Part shown: one piece after another, positions 1-7,842 of the stretch
Position numbering within the stretch: position 1 is the stretch's first letter
Layout: the number at the start of each line of letters is the position of its first letter
Source of the DNA: Gemmatimonadota bacterium
GTDB lineage: Bacteria; Gemmatimonadota; Gemmatimonadetes; Longimicrobiales; RSA9
Length of the DNA stretch: 17,413 bases
NCBI GenBank assembly: GCA_019689775.1
Contig: JADGGV010000029.1
Location: forward strand, 1 to 17,413
Reading direction: 5' to 3'
The notes under the pieces: generated by a model
Told to the model about the DNA's origin: nothing
Database searches by the model: none
The model's input: the letters and a program-made list of their open reading frames with translations, nothing else
Made by a program: the position numbers and the translations under genes

Positions 1-70
1 GTCCTCGTGAGGGCGCGGCGCGCTCGGCCGGTGGGCGGGGCGGGGCGTGCGCGGGTGTCGCTCGGGGCTC

Positions 71-99
71 TTGACCCCGGTGCGGGCGCGGCGTAACTC
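71..99 (+). promoter_or_regulatory. Candidate promoter of the DJ-1/PfpI gene
   Basis: A TTGACC box at 71-76 matches the sigma-70 -35 consensus in five of six positions and is followed after 17 bp by TAACTC at 94-99 as a poor -10. The spacing is ideal and the site lies about 95 nt upstream of the start codon at 193. The weak -10 keeps this tentative. Nothing else is recognisable in bases 1-192 apart from the ribosome binding site at 181-187. Confidence 0.4.
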
Positions 100-192
100 C
101 CACGATGGGTCCGGCGCAGGGGACGGTCCGGGCCGCCGCGCCCGGCCGTCGCGCCGGTCCGTATCGGCGAACAACGTCGCAAGGAGGGACCG

Positions 193-789
193 ATGGCGCG
201 GAAGATCCTGATGCTGGTCGGGGACTACGTCGAGGATTACGAGGTGATGGTCCCGTTCCAGGCGCTCCAGATGGTCGGGCACACGGTCGACGCGGTGTGC
301 CCGGACAAGCGGCGTGGCGAGCAGGTGAAGACGGCGGTGCACGACTTCGAGGGTGCGCAGACGTACAGCGAGAAGCCGGGCCACAACTTCACGCTGAACG
401 CGACGTTCGCGGAGGTGCGGCCGGAGGCGTACGACGCGCTCGTGATCCCGGGCGGCCGGGCGCCGGAGTACATCCGGCTGAACGAGCGGGTGCTGGAGAT
501 CGTGCGGCACTTCGACCGGGAGCGGAAGCCGATCGCCGCGGTGTGCCACGGCCCGCAGGTGCTGGCCGCGGCGGGGGTGCTGAAGGGGCGGCGGTGCACG
601 GCGTACCCGGCGTGTGGGCCGGACGTGCGGGCGGCGGGCGCCGAGTGGGCGGAGGTGGCGATCGACGCCGCGACGGTGGACGGGCACATCGTGACGGCGC
701 CGGCGTGGCCGGCGCACCCCGCCTGGCTGGCGACGTTCCTGGAGCTGCTGGGGACGCGGGTGGAGCACGCGGAGGCGGTGCCGGCGTAG
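193..789 (+). CDS. DJ-1/PfpI family protein (class I glutamine amidotransferase-like)
   Basis: The 198-residue protein aligns over its whole length with PfpI/YhbO-type proteins, which are described as intracellular cysteine peptidases, chaperones or deglycases/glyoxalases acting on stressed proteins. The nucleophile elbow reads AAVCHGPQ with Cys118 followed by His119, and Glu14 in the DYVEDYE segment corresponds to the glutamate that pairs with the cysteine in PfpI. The [13 protein letters not shown] segment (86-98) is another family hallmark. The ATG at 193 is preceded by a perfect AAGGAGG at 181-187 with 5 nt spacing, which fixes the start. The gene stands alone: its own promoter candidate lies upstream and a strong hairpin terminator follows. 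The family is certain; the substrate cannot be read from the sequence. Confidence 0.93.
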   Translation: MARKILMLVGDYVEDYEVMVPFQALQMVGHTVDAVCPDKRRGEQVKTAVHDFEGAQTYSEKPGHNFTLNATFAEVRPEAYDALVIPGGRAPEYIRLNERVLEIVRHFDRERKPIAAVCHGPQVLAAAGVLKGRRCTAYPACGPDVRAAGAEWAEVAIDAATVDGHIVTAPAWPAHPAWLATFLELLGTRVEHAEAVPA

Positions 790-831
790 CGGGGGCGGCC
801 CGCGGCGGGTGCGGCCGCTCGCCGCGCCTGC

Positions 832-871
832 ACGAAGCCCGCCGGGGTCGCAGCCCCGGCGGGCTTCGTTT
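832..871 (+). terminator. Rho-independent terminator after the DJ-1/PfpI gene
   Basis: A perfect 16-bp stem (832-847 paired with 854-869) encloses a 6-nt loop, TCGCAG, and is followed by a short T-run (GTTTCG). The stem is nearly all G-C and starts 43 nt after the stop codon at 789. The A-rich left foot and T-containing right foot make it potentially active in both directions, but only the + strand gene ends here. It separates the DJ-1/PfpI gene from the CDF transporter. Confidence 0.85.
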
Positions 872-1032
872 CGGGGGTCGGGCGCGGCGGGCTCGCGGCG
901 TCGTCGCCCGGGCGGGTTTGCGGCGGCGGCGCTGGCAGCCGTCTTGAATCCGGAGGCCGGACCGGCCAGCTTCCCGCGGCCGCGGCGGCGCGTCCCGCGG
1001 CCGGGAGCGGGCATGGCGCGAACGGAGCGAGG

Positions 1033-1986
1033 ATGGCGCACGGAGAGAGGCACGCGGAGGAGCGGCCCGGCGTCTGGCGGTACGCGGGGGTCTCGATCGG
1101 CGCGGCCATCATCACGATCGCGCTGAAGGGTGGCGCGTACCGCGTGACGGGGTCGGTCGGGCTCCTGTCCGACGCGCTGGAGTCGCTGGTGAACCTGCTG
1201 GCCGCGATCGCGGCGCTCGGCGCGCTCTGGCTGGCCGCGCAGCCGGCGGACGAAGAGCACGCCTACGGCCACACGAAGGCGGAGTACCTGTCGAGCGGCT
1301 TCGAGGGCGCGCTCGTGCTCGCCGCGGCCGTGAGCATCGGCTACGCGGCGGTGCGGCGCCTCATCCACCCCCAGCCGCTGGTCGACGTCGGGATCGGGCT
1401 CGCCGTCTCCGCAGTGGCATCGGCGGTCAACTTCGCCGTGGCGCGCGTCCTCTTCCGCGCCGGCCGCCGCTTCGACTCCATCGCGCTCGAGGCGGACGCG
1501 CAGCACCTGATGACGGACGTCTGGACGTCGCTCGGCGTGATCGTCGGCGTCGGCACCGCGGCGCTGTCCGGCTGGATGTGGCTCGATCCGGTCGTCGCGC
1601 TGGCCGTCGCGGTCAACATCATCCGCATCGGCGTCGACCTGCTGCGCCGCTCGGCGCTCGGGCTGCTCGACACGGGGCTCCCGACCAGCGACCGTCGGAC
1701 GATCATCGGCATCCTCGAGGCGGAGCGGAGCGCCGGCGTGCAGTTCCACGCGCTGCGCACGCGCCAGGCCGGCGCGCGGCGCTTCGTCTCCTTCCACATC
1801 CTGGTCCCCGGCGACTGGAGCGTGCAGCGCGGGCACGACCTGCTCGAGCGCATCGAGGCGCGGATCCGCGCCGCGATGCCGAACACGACCGTGTTCACGC
1901 ACCTCGAGCCGATCGAGGACCCGCTGTCGTGGGAGGACACCCGCCTCGAGCGGCGCCCCAGCGGCGAGCCCCGGAGCCGCGAGTAG
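1033..1986 (+). CDS. Cation diffusion facilitator (CDF) family divalent metal transporter
   Basis: This 317-residue inner-membrane protein should export a divalent metal (Zn, Fe, Co or similar) in exchange for protons. It shows the CDF plan: six membrane segments in about residues 17-205, followed by a cytoplasmic ferredoxin-like domain. Relative to E. coli YiiP, transport-site residues Asp47 (SDALESLVN) and His158/Asp162 (HLMTD) are present, but the fourth ligand position, four residues before Asp47, is Gly43 rather than Asp or His. The [15 protein letters not shown] loop (70-84) is conserved. In the cytoplasmic domain His239, His255, His290 and Glu292 fall at the binuclear-site positions of YiiP. 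Start: ATG with GGAG at 1024-1027, 5 nt away; an upstream ATG at 1013 is out of frame. No operon partner is visible, and the following 264 nt (1987-2250) hold no convincing gene. Metal specificity is uncertain because of Gly43. Confidence 0.93.
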   Translation: MAHGERHAEERPGVWRYAGVSIGAAIITIALKGGAYRVTGSVGLLSDALESLVNLLAAIAALGALWLAAQPADEEHAYGHTKAEYLSSGFEGALVLAAAVSIGYAAVRRLIHPQPLVDVGIGLAVSAVASAVNFAVARVLFRAGRRFDSIALEADAQHLMTDVWTSLGVIVGVGTAALSGWMWLDPVVALAVAVNIIRIGVDLLRRSALGLLDTGLPTSDRRTIIGILEAERSAGVQFHALRTRQAGARRFVSFHILVPGDWSVQRGHDLLERIEARIRAAMPNTTVFTHLEPIEDPLSWEDTRLERRPSGEPRSRE

Positions 1987-2250
1987 GCGGCGCACACCGC
2001 GCCCGCGCCGTCCGCGCGTCGCCGGACGTGCGCGGTACCCGAGCAGCCGGCGCCACGACGTCGCCCTCCACGCGCTCGCCCGCCGCGCCCCCCCCGAGAT
2101 CCCGGCGGACTCGTGGCGCGAGGATTCCGGGAAGTTGCCGCGGGCCTCGAGCGGCGGGCGAGAGGAGAACGCGCGTGGTGGAGGCGGGCTTCACGGGTGC
2201 GGACGAGCCGGCGCAGGCGGCGCCGGCGCGGGAGCGGCGGTCGCGGTAGC

Positions 2251-3039
2251 ATGTCCGGTCGCCTCGAGGCCGCGATCTTCGATCTGGACGGCGTGGTGAC
2301 GTTCACGGCGCGCGTCCATGCGGCGGCATGGAAGGAGGTGTTCGACGACTACCTCCGCTCGCGCGAGCGGGAGCACGCGGAGCCGTTCCGCCCGTTCACC
2401 GAGGCGGACGATCGAGCCTACGTCGACGGCCGGCCGCGCGAGGAGGGCATCCGGACGTTCCTGGCCTCCCGCGGGATTACGCTCCCCGAGGGAGATCCGC
2501 GGGACCCGCCGGACGCCGAGACGGTCGCGGGCTTCGCCAAACGCAAGGACGCGCGGTTCCACGCGCGGCTGGCGGAGATGGGCGTGGACGTGGACGCCGG
2601 GGCGGTCCGCCTGATCCGCGAGCTGCGGGCGCACGGCGTTCGTGTCGGGATGGCCTCGTCGAGCAAGAACGCGGCGCTCGTCCTCGCGAAGGCCGGGCTG
2701 GACGACCTCTTCGACGCGCGCGTCGACGGCACCGTGAGCGAGCGGCTGCACCTGCGGGGCAAGCCTTCGCCCGACATCTTCCTGGAGTGCCTCCGGCGCC
2801 TCGGCAAGAGCGATCCGTCCCGCGCGATGGTGGTCGAGGACGCGGAGGCGGGCGTCGAGGCGGGGCGCGCCGGCGGCTTCGGGCTGGTGCTCGGCGTCGA
2901 CCGCGGCGGACGTGCCGCCGCGCTGCGCGAGCATGGCGCCGATCGGGTCGTCCGCGACTTCCGGGACGTCTCGGTGGAGCGGCTCGAGTCCGATCTCGCG
3001 AATCCGCGGGATGGCCCCGCGAGCGCCGGGGCCGGATGA
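2251..3039 (+). CDS. HAD-superfamily beta-phosphoglucomutase-like protein
   Basis: The 262-residue protein has all four HAD motifs: DLDG with nucleophile Asp11 and acid/base Asp13; the Ser136-Ser138 stretch of MASSSK as motif II; Lys171 in RGKPSPD as motif III; and Glu196-Asp197 in VVEDAEAG as motif IV. The cap region with YVDGRPREEGIRTFLASRG (57-75) is the pattern of beta-phosphoglucomutases linked to GH65 phosphorylases. The expected reaction is interconversion of beta-glucose 1-phosphate and glucose 6-phosphate in the cytoplasm. I start it at the ATG at 2251 because the longer open frame upstream encodes an Arg-rich stretch with no family similarity; the Shine-Dalgarno candidate (GGGAG near 2230) is weak and rather distant. 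The stop is 16 nt before the start of the GH65 gene, so the two are co-transcribed. Mycobacterium tuberculosis Rv3400 has the same length and the same neighbour. Confidence 0.9.
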   Translation: MSGRLEAAIFDLDGVVTFTARVHAAAWKEVFDDYLRSREREHAEPFRPFTEADDRAYVDGRPREEGIRTFLASRGITLPEGDPRDPPDAETVAGFAKRKDARFHARLAEMGVDVDAGAVRLIRELRAHGVRVGMASSSKNAALVLAKAGLDDLFDARVDGTVSERLHLRGKPSPDIFLECLRRLGKSDPSRAMVVEDAEAGVEAGRAGGFGLVLGVDRGGRAAALREHGADRVVRDFRDVSVERLESDLANPRDGPASAGAG

Positions 3040-3044
3040 GCGCG

Positions 3045-3050
3045 AGGAGG
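3045..3050 (+). promoter_or_regulatory. Ribosome binding site that decides a TTG start for the GH65 gene
   Basis: A perfect AGGAGG lies just after the stop of the phosphoglucomutase gene and 5 nt before TTG at 3056-3058. The only nearby in-frame ATG (3011) sits inside the preceding gene and has no purine-rich site, so TTG is the better start. Confidence 0.65.
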
Positions 3051-3055
3051 CCGCG

Positions 3056-5530
3056 TTGACGCGAACGGAGCCCACCACTCCGCCGCCGGCCGCGCCACCG
3101 GTCGTCGACCCGTGGGTCGTCGCCTACGACGGCTTCGACCCGGCGCGGGAGGGGCTGCGCGAGGCGCTCTGCGCGCTCGGCAACGGCCTGTTCGTGACGC
3201 GCGGCGCCGCCGAGGAGGCGGAGGCGGACGGCGTCCACTACCCCGGCACCTACGTGGCCGGCGGCTACAACCGCCTGGCGAGCGAGGTCGCCGGCCACAC
3301 GGTCGTCAACGAGGATCTGGTCAACTTCCCGAACTGGCTGGTGCTCGCGTTCCGGCCGGAGGAGGGCGACTGGATCCGCCCGGGCGCCGTCGAGATCCTC
3401 GCCTACCGCCAGGAGCTCCATCTGCGCGACGGCGTGCTCGTGCGCCGGCTCCGCGTGCGCGACGGGCGCGGGCGCATCACCGCGATCGAGAGCCGGCGCC
3501 TGGTGAGCATGAGCTCGCCGCACCTGGCCGCGATCGACTGCCGCATCACGCCGGAGAACTGGAGCGGCGAGCTGCGCATCCGCGCCGAGCTCGACGGCTC
3601 GGTGACGAACAGCGGGGTCGCGCGCTACCGCCAGCTCGCGGGACGCCACCTCCGGGTCCTGGGCACGGCCGCGGTGGCGCCGGAAGGCATCTATCTGCTG
3701 GTCGAGACGAGCCAGTCGCGCATCCAGGTGGCGGAGGCCGCACGGACCCGGCTCCACGGCGCCGATGGCCGGCTCGAGCCCGAGCGGCGGATCCTCGTCG
3801 ACCGGCCGGCGCGGATCGGCGAGGAGCTCCGCGTGGCGGTGGCAGAGGGCCAGACGGTGCGCGTCGAGAAGCTCGTCGCGCTCTACACCTCGCGCGACCG
3901 CGGCATCGGCGAGCCGGGCGCCGAGGCGCGCCTCGCCATCGGCGGCGCGCCCGGCTTCGAGGAGCTCCTCGTCGACCACCGGCTGGCGTGGCAGGCGCTC
4001 TGGCGCCGCTACGACGTCGAGATCGGGACGGGCGGCGCGGACGGCGCGCTCGCGCGCGAGCAGCTCATCCTCCGCCTCCACATCTTCCAGCTCCTCCAGA
4101 CTGTCTCGCCGCACACCATCGGCCTCGACGTCGGCGCGCCGGCGCGCGGGCTGCACGGCGAGGCGTACCGCGGGCACGTCTTCTGGGACGAGCTGTTCAT
4201 CTTCCCGTTCTACAACTTCCGCACGCCGGCCATCACGCGCTCGCTCCTCCTCTACCGCTACTACCGTCTGGACGCGGCGCGGGAGGGCGCGCGGGCCGCC
4301 GGGTACGCCGGCGCGATGTACCCGTGGCAGAGCGGCAGCGACGGCCGGGAGGCCACGCAGGAGCTGCACCTGAACCCGCTCTCCGGCCGCTGGGACCCGG
4401 ACTGGAGCCGGCTCCAGCGCCACATCAACGCCGCCATCGTCTACAACCTCTGGCGCTACTACGAGGCGACGGGCGACCGCGCGTTCCTCATCCACTACGG
4501 CGCCGAGATGGTGCTCGAGATCGCGCGCTTCTGGTCGAGCATCGCTCGCTGGGACGAGCGCTCCGGGCGCTACGAGATCACCGGCGTGATGGGACCGGAC
4601 GAGTACCACGAGAAGTACCCGGACGCGGAGACGGGCGGGCTGCGCAACCACGCCTACACGAACGCGATGGCGGTCTGGTGCCTGCTGCGCGCGCTCGACG
4701 TGCTCGACGAGGTCGGCCAGTCCCGGCGCGCCGAGCTCCTGGCGCGCCTGCACATCGACGCGGACGAGCTCGAGCGGTGGGACCACATCAGCCGGCGGAT
4801 GACGATCCCGTTCCACGGCGACCGGATCATCAGCCAGTTCGAGGGCTACGAGCGCCTCGAGGACTTCGACTGGCCGGCGCATCGCGCGCGGTACGGCGAC
4901 ATCGCGCGGCTGGACCGGATCCTGAAGGCGGAGGGCGACACGCCCGACCGCTACAAGGTCTCGAAGCAGGCCGACGTGAACATGCTCTTCTACCTCCTCG
5001 GCGCGGACGAGCTGCGCACGCTGTTCGACCGGCTCGGCTATCCGTTCGACGACGAGGTCCTCCCGCGCAACATCGCCTACTACGTCGAGCGGACGTCCCA
5101 CGGCTCGACGCTGAGCAAGATGGTCTACGCGTCGGTCATCCACGAGCTGGACTGCGAGGAGGGCTGCCGGCTCTTCCTGGAGGCGCTGCGCACGGACGTC
5201 GACGACCTCCAGCGCGGCACGACCCCCGAGGGGATCCACCTCGGCGCCATGGCCGGAACTGTCGCCATCGTGCTCCACCGCTACGCCGGCGTGCGGCTCA
5301 CGGAGGATGGGGTGATGCTCGCCCCCGATATGCCGTCGCTGCTCCGGCACCTCCGCTTCCGCGTGCACTGGCGCGGCCGCTGGCTGGACATCGACCTCAC
5401 GGCCGAGCGCGTGCGCATCACGGCGGACCGCGACCGCGCCGATCCGGTGCCGGTGGGCGTCCGCGACGCGTGGCACCGGCTCGGCCCGGGCGAAGCGCTG
5501 GAGGTGGAGCTGACGGCGCGGGGCGGCTGA
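3056..5530 (+). CDS. Glycoside hydrolase family 65 protein (trehalose/maltose/kojibiose phosphorylase type)
   Basis: This 824-residue cytoplasmic enzyme (numbered from the TTG) should cleave an alpha-linked glucose disaccharide with phosphate, inverting the anomer to give beta-glucose 1-phosphate. It has the N-terminal beta-sandwich start (GNGLFVTRGAAEE, then GTYVAGGYNR), the alpha/alpha-barrel with HVFWDELFIFPF, the general acid Glu516 in GVMGPDEYHE, Lys637-Gln638 in SKQADVNML, and the HGSTLS loop from His682 that corresponds to the phosphate-binding region. Length is normal for bacterial GH65 members. The adjacent upstream beta-phosphoglucomutase takes the expected product on to glucose 6-phosphate, which supports a phosphorylase rather than a hydrolase. 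Which disaccharide is used cannot be read by eye; trehalose or a related alpha-glucoside is the usual choice for this two-gene arrangement. Translation from ATG 3011 would add 15 residues. Confidence 0.9.
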   Translation: MTRTEPTTPPPAAPPVVDPWVVAYDGFDPAREGLREALCALGNGLFVTRGAAEEAEADGVHYPGTYVAGGYNRLASEVAGHTVVNEDLVNFPNWLVLAFRPEEGDWIRPGAVEILAYRQELHLRDGVLVRRLRVRDGRGRITAIESRRLVSMSSPHLAAIDCRITPENWSGELRIRAELDGSVTNSGVARYRQLAGRHLRVLGTAAVAPEGIYLLVETSQSRIQVAEAARTRLHGADGRLEPERRILVDRPARIGEELRVAVAEGQTVRVEKLVALYTSRDRGIGEPGAEARLAIGGAPGFEELLVDHRLAWQALWRRYDVEIGTGGADGALAREQLILRLHIFQLLQTVSPHTIGLDVGAPARGLHGEAYRGHVFWDELFIFPFYNFRTPAITRSLLLYRYYRLDAAREGARAAGYAGAMYPWQSGSDGREATQELHLNPLSGRWDPDWSRLQRHINAAIVYNLWRYYEATGDRAFLIHYGAEMVLEIARFWSSIARWDERSGRYEITGVMGPDEYHEKYPDAETGGLRNHAYTNAMAVWCLLRALDVLDEVGQSRRAELLARLHIDADELERWDHISRRMTIPFHGDRIISQFEGYERLEDFDWPAHRARYGDIARLDRILKAEGDTPDRYKVSKQADVNMLFYLLGADELRTLFDRLGYPFDDEVLPRNIAYYVERTSHGSTLSKMVYASVIHELDCEEGCRLFLEALRTDVDDLQRGTTPEGIHLGAMAGTVAIVLHRYAGVRLTEDGVMLAPDMPSLLRHLRFRVHWRGRWLDIDLTAERVRITADRDRADPVPVGVRDAWHRLGPGEALEVELTARGG

Positions 5531-5560
5531 GCCGGGGAGCGCCGTCGTCGCCATCAGGCC

Positions 5561-5713
5561 GGCGGCGGCTGCGGCCTGTGGATCGAGCACCTGAGGAAGA
5601 GCGGCTTCGAGGCGACGGTCGTCGACCTCGACGATGTGATGCCGGTCAAGCAGAAGTACGGCGTGGTGGCGTTCGAGCGGAGCGGGCGCACGACGCTGTA
5701 TGCGCGCCGGTAG
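5561..5713 (+). pseudogene. Decayed fragment of a DUF411 metal-binding protein gene
   Basis: A 50-codon frame ending at TAG 5711-5713 encodes CGLWIEHLRKSGFEATVVD, then DDVMPVKQKYGV, then VAFERSGRTTLYARR. The first two blocks match the N-terminal half of DUF411 proteins (CGCC-x-x-W-x-x-H-L, then VDD-x-x-PVK-x-x-x-GV). The last block matches the extreme C-terminus of the same family (YDV-x-x-F-x-x-DGRT-x-V-x-A-x-H). The roughly 60-70 residues that normally lie between them, with the SCHTA and EGHVPA motifs, are absent. The cysteine cluster is reduced (GGGC instead of CGCC), and there is no start codon or signal peptide. It sits in the same frame as the GH65 gene, after its stop, and ends 5 nt from the stop of the convergent copper ATPase. 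DUF411 proteins often accompany copper-resistance genes, so this is probably a relic of the neighbouring metal island. Confidence 0.72.
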
Positions 5714-5718
5714 CCGCC

Positions 5719-7842
5719 TCACGGGCCGAGCGGCGTCCGCCGGAGGAGCTGCGCGTTGATGGCGACGATGACCGTGCTCGCCGACATGAGCACCGCGCCG
5801 ATCGCCGGCGAGAGCAGGATCCCCCGGCTCGCGAGCACGCCCGCGGCGAGCGGGATCGCGACGATGTTGTAGCCGGCGGCCCACCACAGGTTCTGGAGCA
5901 TCTTCCGGTAGGTGGCGCGTGACAGCGCGATGATGCGGGGGATGTCGCGCGGGTCGCTGCGGACGAGGACGACGTCGCCCGCCTCGACCGCCACGTCGGT
6001 TCCCGCGCCGATGGCGATGCCGACGCCGGCGGTGACGAGCGCGGGCGCGTCGTTCACGCCGTCGCCGACCATGGCGACCCGCTTCCCCTGCGCCTGGAGC
6101 TCGCGGATCTTCTCCGCCTTCTGCTCCGGCAGCACCTCGGCGAAGACGGTGTCGATGCCTAGCTCGCGCGCGACCGCGTCGGCGGCGGCGCGCGCGTCGC
6201 CCGTCAGCATCACGACCTCGACGCCCTGCTCGTGCAACCGGGCGACGGCCTCGCGCGACTCCTCCCGGATCACGTCGGCGACGGCGAAGACGGCGAGCGC
6301 GCGGTCGCGCGCGAGGAGATAGACCGACGCCTGGCCCCTCGAGGCCGCCCGCTCCGCGGCGGCGGCGAGCTCCGGCGGCGGCTCGACGCCGAGCTCGCGG
6401 AGCAGCGCCGGGCCGCCGACGAACAGCTCCCGCCCCTCGACCACCGCCCGCACGCCGCGCCCGGGCAGCGCCTCGAACGCCTCGGCCGCCGGCACGGCGA
6501 TCCCCTGCTCCGCCGCGCTCCGCACGACCCCCTGCGCGATCGCGTGCTCCGAGTCGCGCTCCACCGCCGCGGCCAGGCGGAGCGCCTCGCGGTGGTCGAG
6601 GTCGGGGACCGTGGCGACGTCGACGACGCCGAATTCGCCGCGGGTGAGCGTCCCCGTCTTGTCGAAGACGACGGCGTCGAGCTTCCGCGCTTCCTCGAGC
6701 CCGCGCCGGTCCCGCACCAGCAGCCCGTTGCGCGCGCCGAGCGTGGTCGAGATCGCGATCACGAGCGGCACGGCGAGCCCGAGCGCGTGCGGACAGGCGA
6801 TCACCAGCGTCGTGACCACCCGCTCGACGGCGAAGCTGGTCGCGGCCCCGACCGTCGTCCAGGCGACGAACGTGACCGCGCCCGCCGCGAGCGCGATCAG
6901 CGTGAGCAGGAACGCCGCGCGGTCCGCGAGCGCCTGCGCGCGCGAGCGCGCCGACTGCGCCTGCGCCACGAGGCGCATGATCCCGGCGAGCGCGGTCCTC
7001 TCGCCGGTGCCGGTGACCTCGACGCGGAGCGAGCCGGAGCCGTTCACGGCGCCGGCGATCACCGCGTCGCCTTCCGCCTTGTCCACGGGGCGCGACTCGC
7101 CCGTGATCATCGACTCGTTGATCGCGCTCCGCCCGGCCCGCACGACGCCGTCGGCGGGGATGCTCGCGCCCGGGCGCACCAGCACCAGGTCGCCCTCGCG
7201 CAGCTCCGCGATCGGCACCTCCTCGATCTCCTCGCCACGCAGACGGAGAGCGGTGCTCGGGAGGAGCTTTGCCAGCTCCTGGAGCGCGCCCTGCGCCTGG
7301 GAGATCGACCGCATCTCGATCCAGTGGCCGAGGAGCATGATCGTCACCAGCGTCGCCAGCTCCTCCCAGAGCGGCATCCCCGGGTAGCCGAGCGTGACCG
7401 CCGCGCTGAAGACGAACGCGACGCCGATCGCGACCGAGATCAGCGTCATCATCCCGGGGAGCCGGTCCTTCAGCTCGCGCCATGCGCCCTGGAGGAACAC
7501 CCAACCGCCGTAGAAGAACACCGCGGTGCCGAACACGGCGGGGATCCAGCGCGACCCGGGGAATCGCGGCGCGGTGAAGCCGAGCACCGACGGGAGCATG
7601 TGGCCCCAGACGAGCGTCGGGATCGTGAGGAGCAGCGAGACGACGAACTTGTCGCGGAACATCGCGACGCTGTGGCCGGCGTGCCTGTCGTGCGCGGCGT
7701 GGTCGGCGCGGGCCCCGTGGGCGGTCGGCTCGTCGTGGGCGGCGTGGGCGGCGTGGGCATCGTGGCCGGCGTGGTCCGCGTCGCCGGCGTGGCCCGCGTC
7801 CGCCGCGTGGCCGCCGCGCCCCTGCCCGGTGCTAGCGTTCAT
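5719..7842 (-). CDS. copB: Copper/silver-exporting P1B-3-type ATPase, CopB-like
   Basis: The 707-residue inner-membrane pump should export Cu or Ag from the cytoplasm using ATP. Visible motifs: a His-rich N-terminus with 12 histidines in the first 57 residues; the actuator loop TGES at 247-250; the intramembrane metal motif Cys350-Pro351-His352 ([12 protein letters not shown]), which marks the P1B-3/CopB class rather than CPC CopA; phosphorylated Asp394 in DKTGTLT; SEHA in the nucleotide domain; and [12 protein letters not shown] in the hinge. The last helix carries [15 protein letters not shown], the P1B-3 signature. There is no N-terminal HMA domain, as expected. Its ATG overlaps the stop of the upstream gene by 11 nt, so it is the last, translationally coupled gene of the cus-like operon. 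No clear terminator follows; the DUF411 relic lies immediately beyond. Confidence 0.94.
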   Translation of the reverse strand: MNASTGQGRGGHAADAGHAGDADHAGHDAHAAHAAHDEPTAHGARADHAAHDRHAGHSVAMFRDKFVVSLLLTIPTLVWGHMLPSVLGFTAPRFPGSRWIPAVFGTAVFFYGGWVFLQGAWRELKDRLPGMMTLISVAIGVAFVFSAAVTLGYPGMPLWEELATLVTIMLLGHWIEMRSISQAQGALQELAKLLPSTALRLRGEEIEEVPIAELREGDLVLVRPGASIPADGVVRAGRSAINESMITGESRPVDKAEGDAVIAGAVNGSGSLRVEVTGTGERTALAGIMRLVAQAQSARSRAQALADRAAFLLTLIALAAGAVTFVAWTTVGAATSFAVERVVTTLVIACPHALGLAVPLVIAISTTLGARNGLLVRDRRGLEEARKLDAVVFDKTGTLTRGEFGVVDVATVPDLDHREALRLAAAVERDSEHAIAQGVVRSAAEQGIAVPAAEAFEALPGRGVRAVVEGRELFVGGPALLRELGVEPPPELAAAAERAASRGQASVYLLARDRALAVFAVADVIREESREAVARLHEQGVEVVMLTGDARAAADAVARELGIDTVFAEVLPEQKAEKIRELQAQGKRVAMVGDGVNDAPALVTAGVGIAIGAGTDVAVEAGDVVLVRSDPRDIPRIIALSRATYRKMLQNLWWAAGYNIVAIPLAAGVLASRGILLSPAIGAVLMSASTVIVAINAQLLRRTPLGP

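Noticed and set aside
2113..2250. N-terminal extension of the phosphoglucomutase-like protein by 46 residues
   Set aside because: The extension is Arg-rich, unlike HAD proteins, and the family start coincides with the ATG at 2251.
1018..3071. A 12-mer (CGCGAACGGAGC) found near two gene starts, at about 1018 and 3060
   Set aside because: Only two copies in different relations to the start codons; chance is likely in such biased sequence.
2477..7504. A - strand open frame of about 1,675 codons spanning the sugar genes and copB
   Set aside because: It is a composition artefact antisense to GH65 and out of frame with the CopB ATPase; no recognisable motifs.
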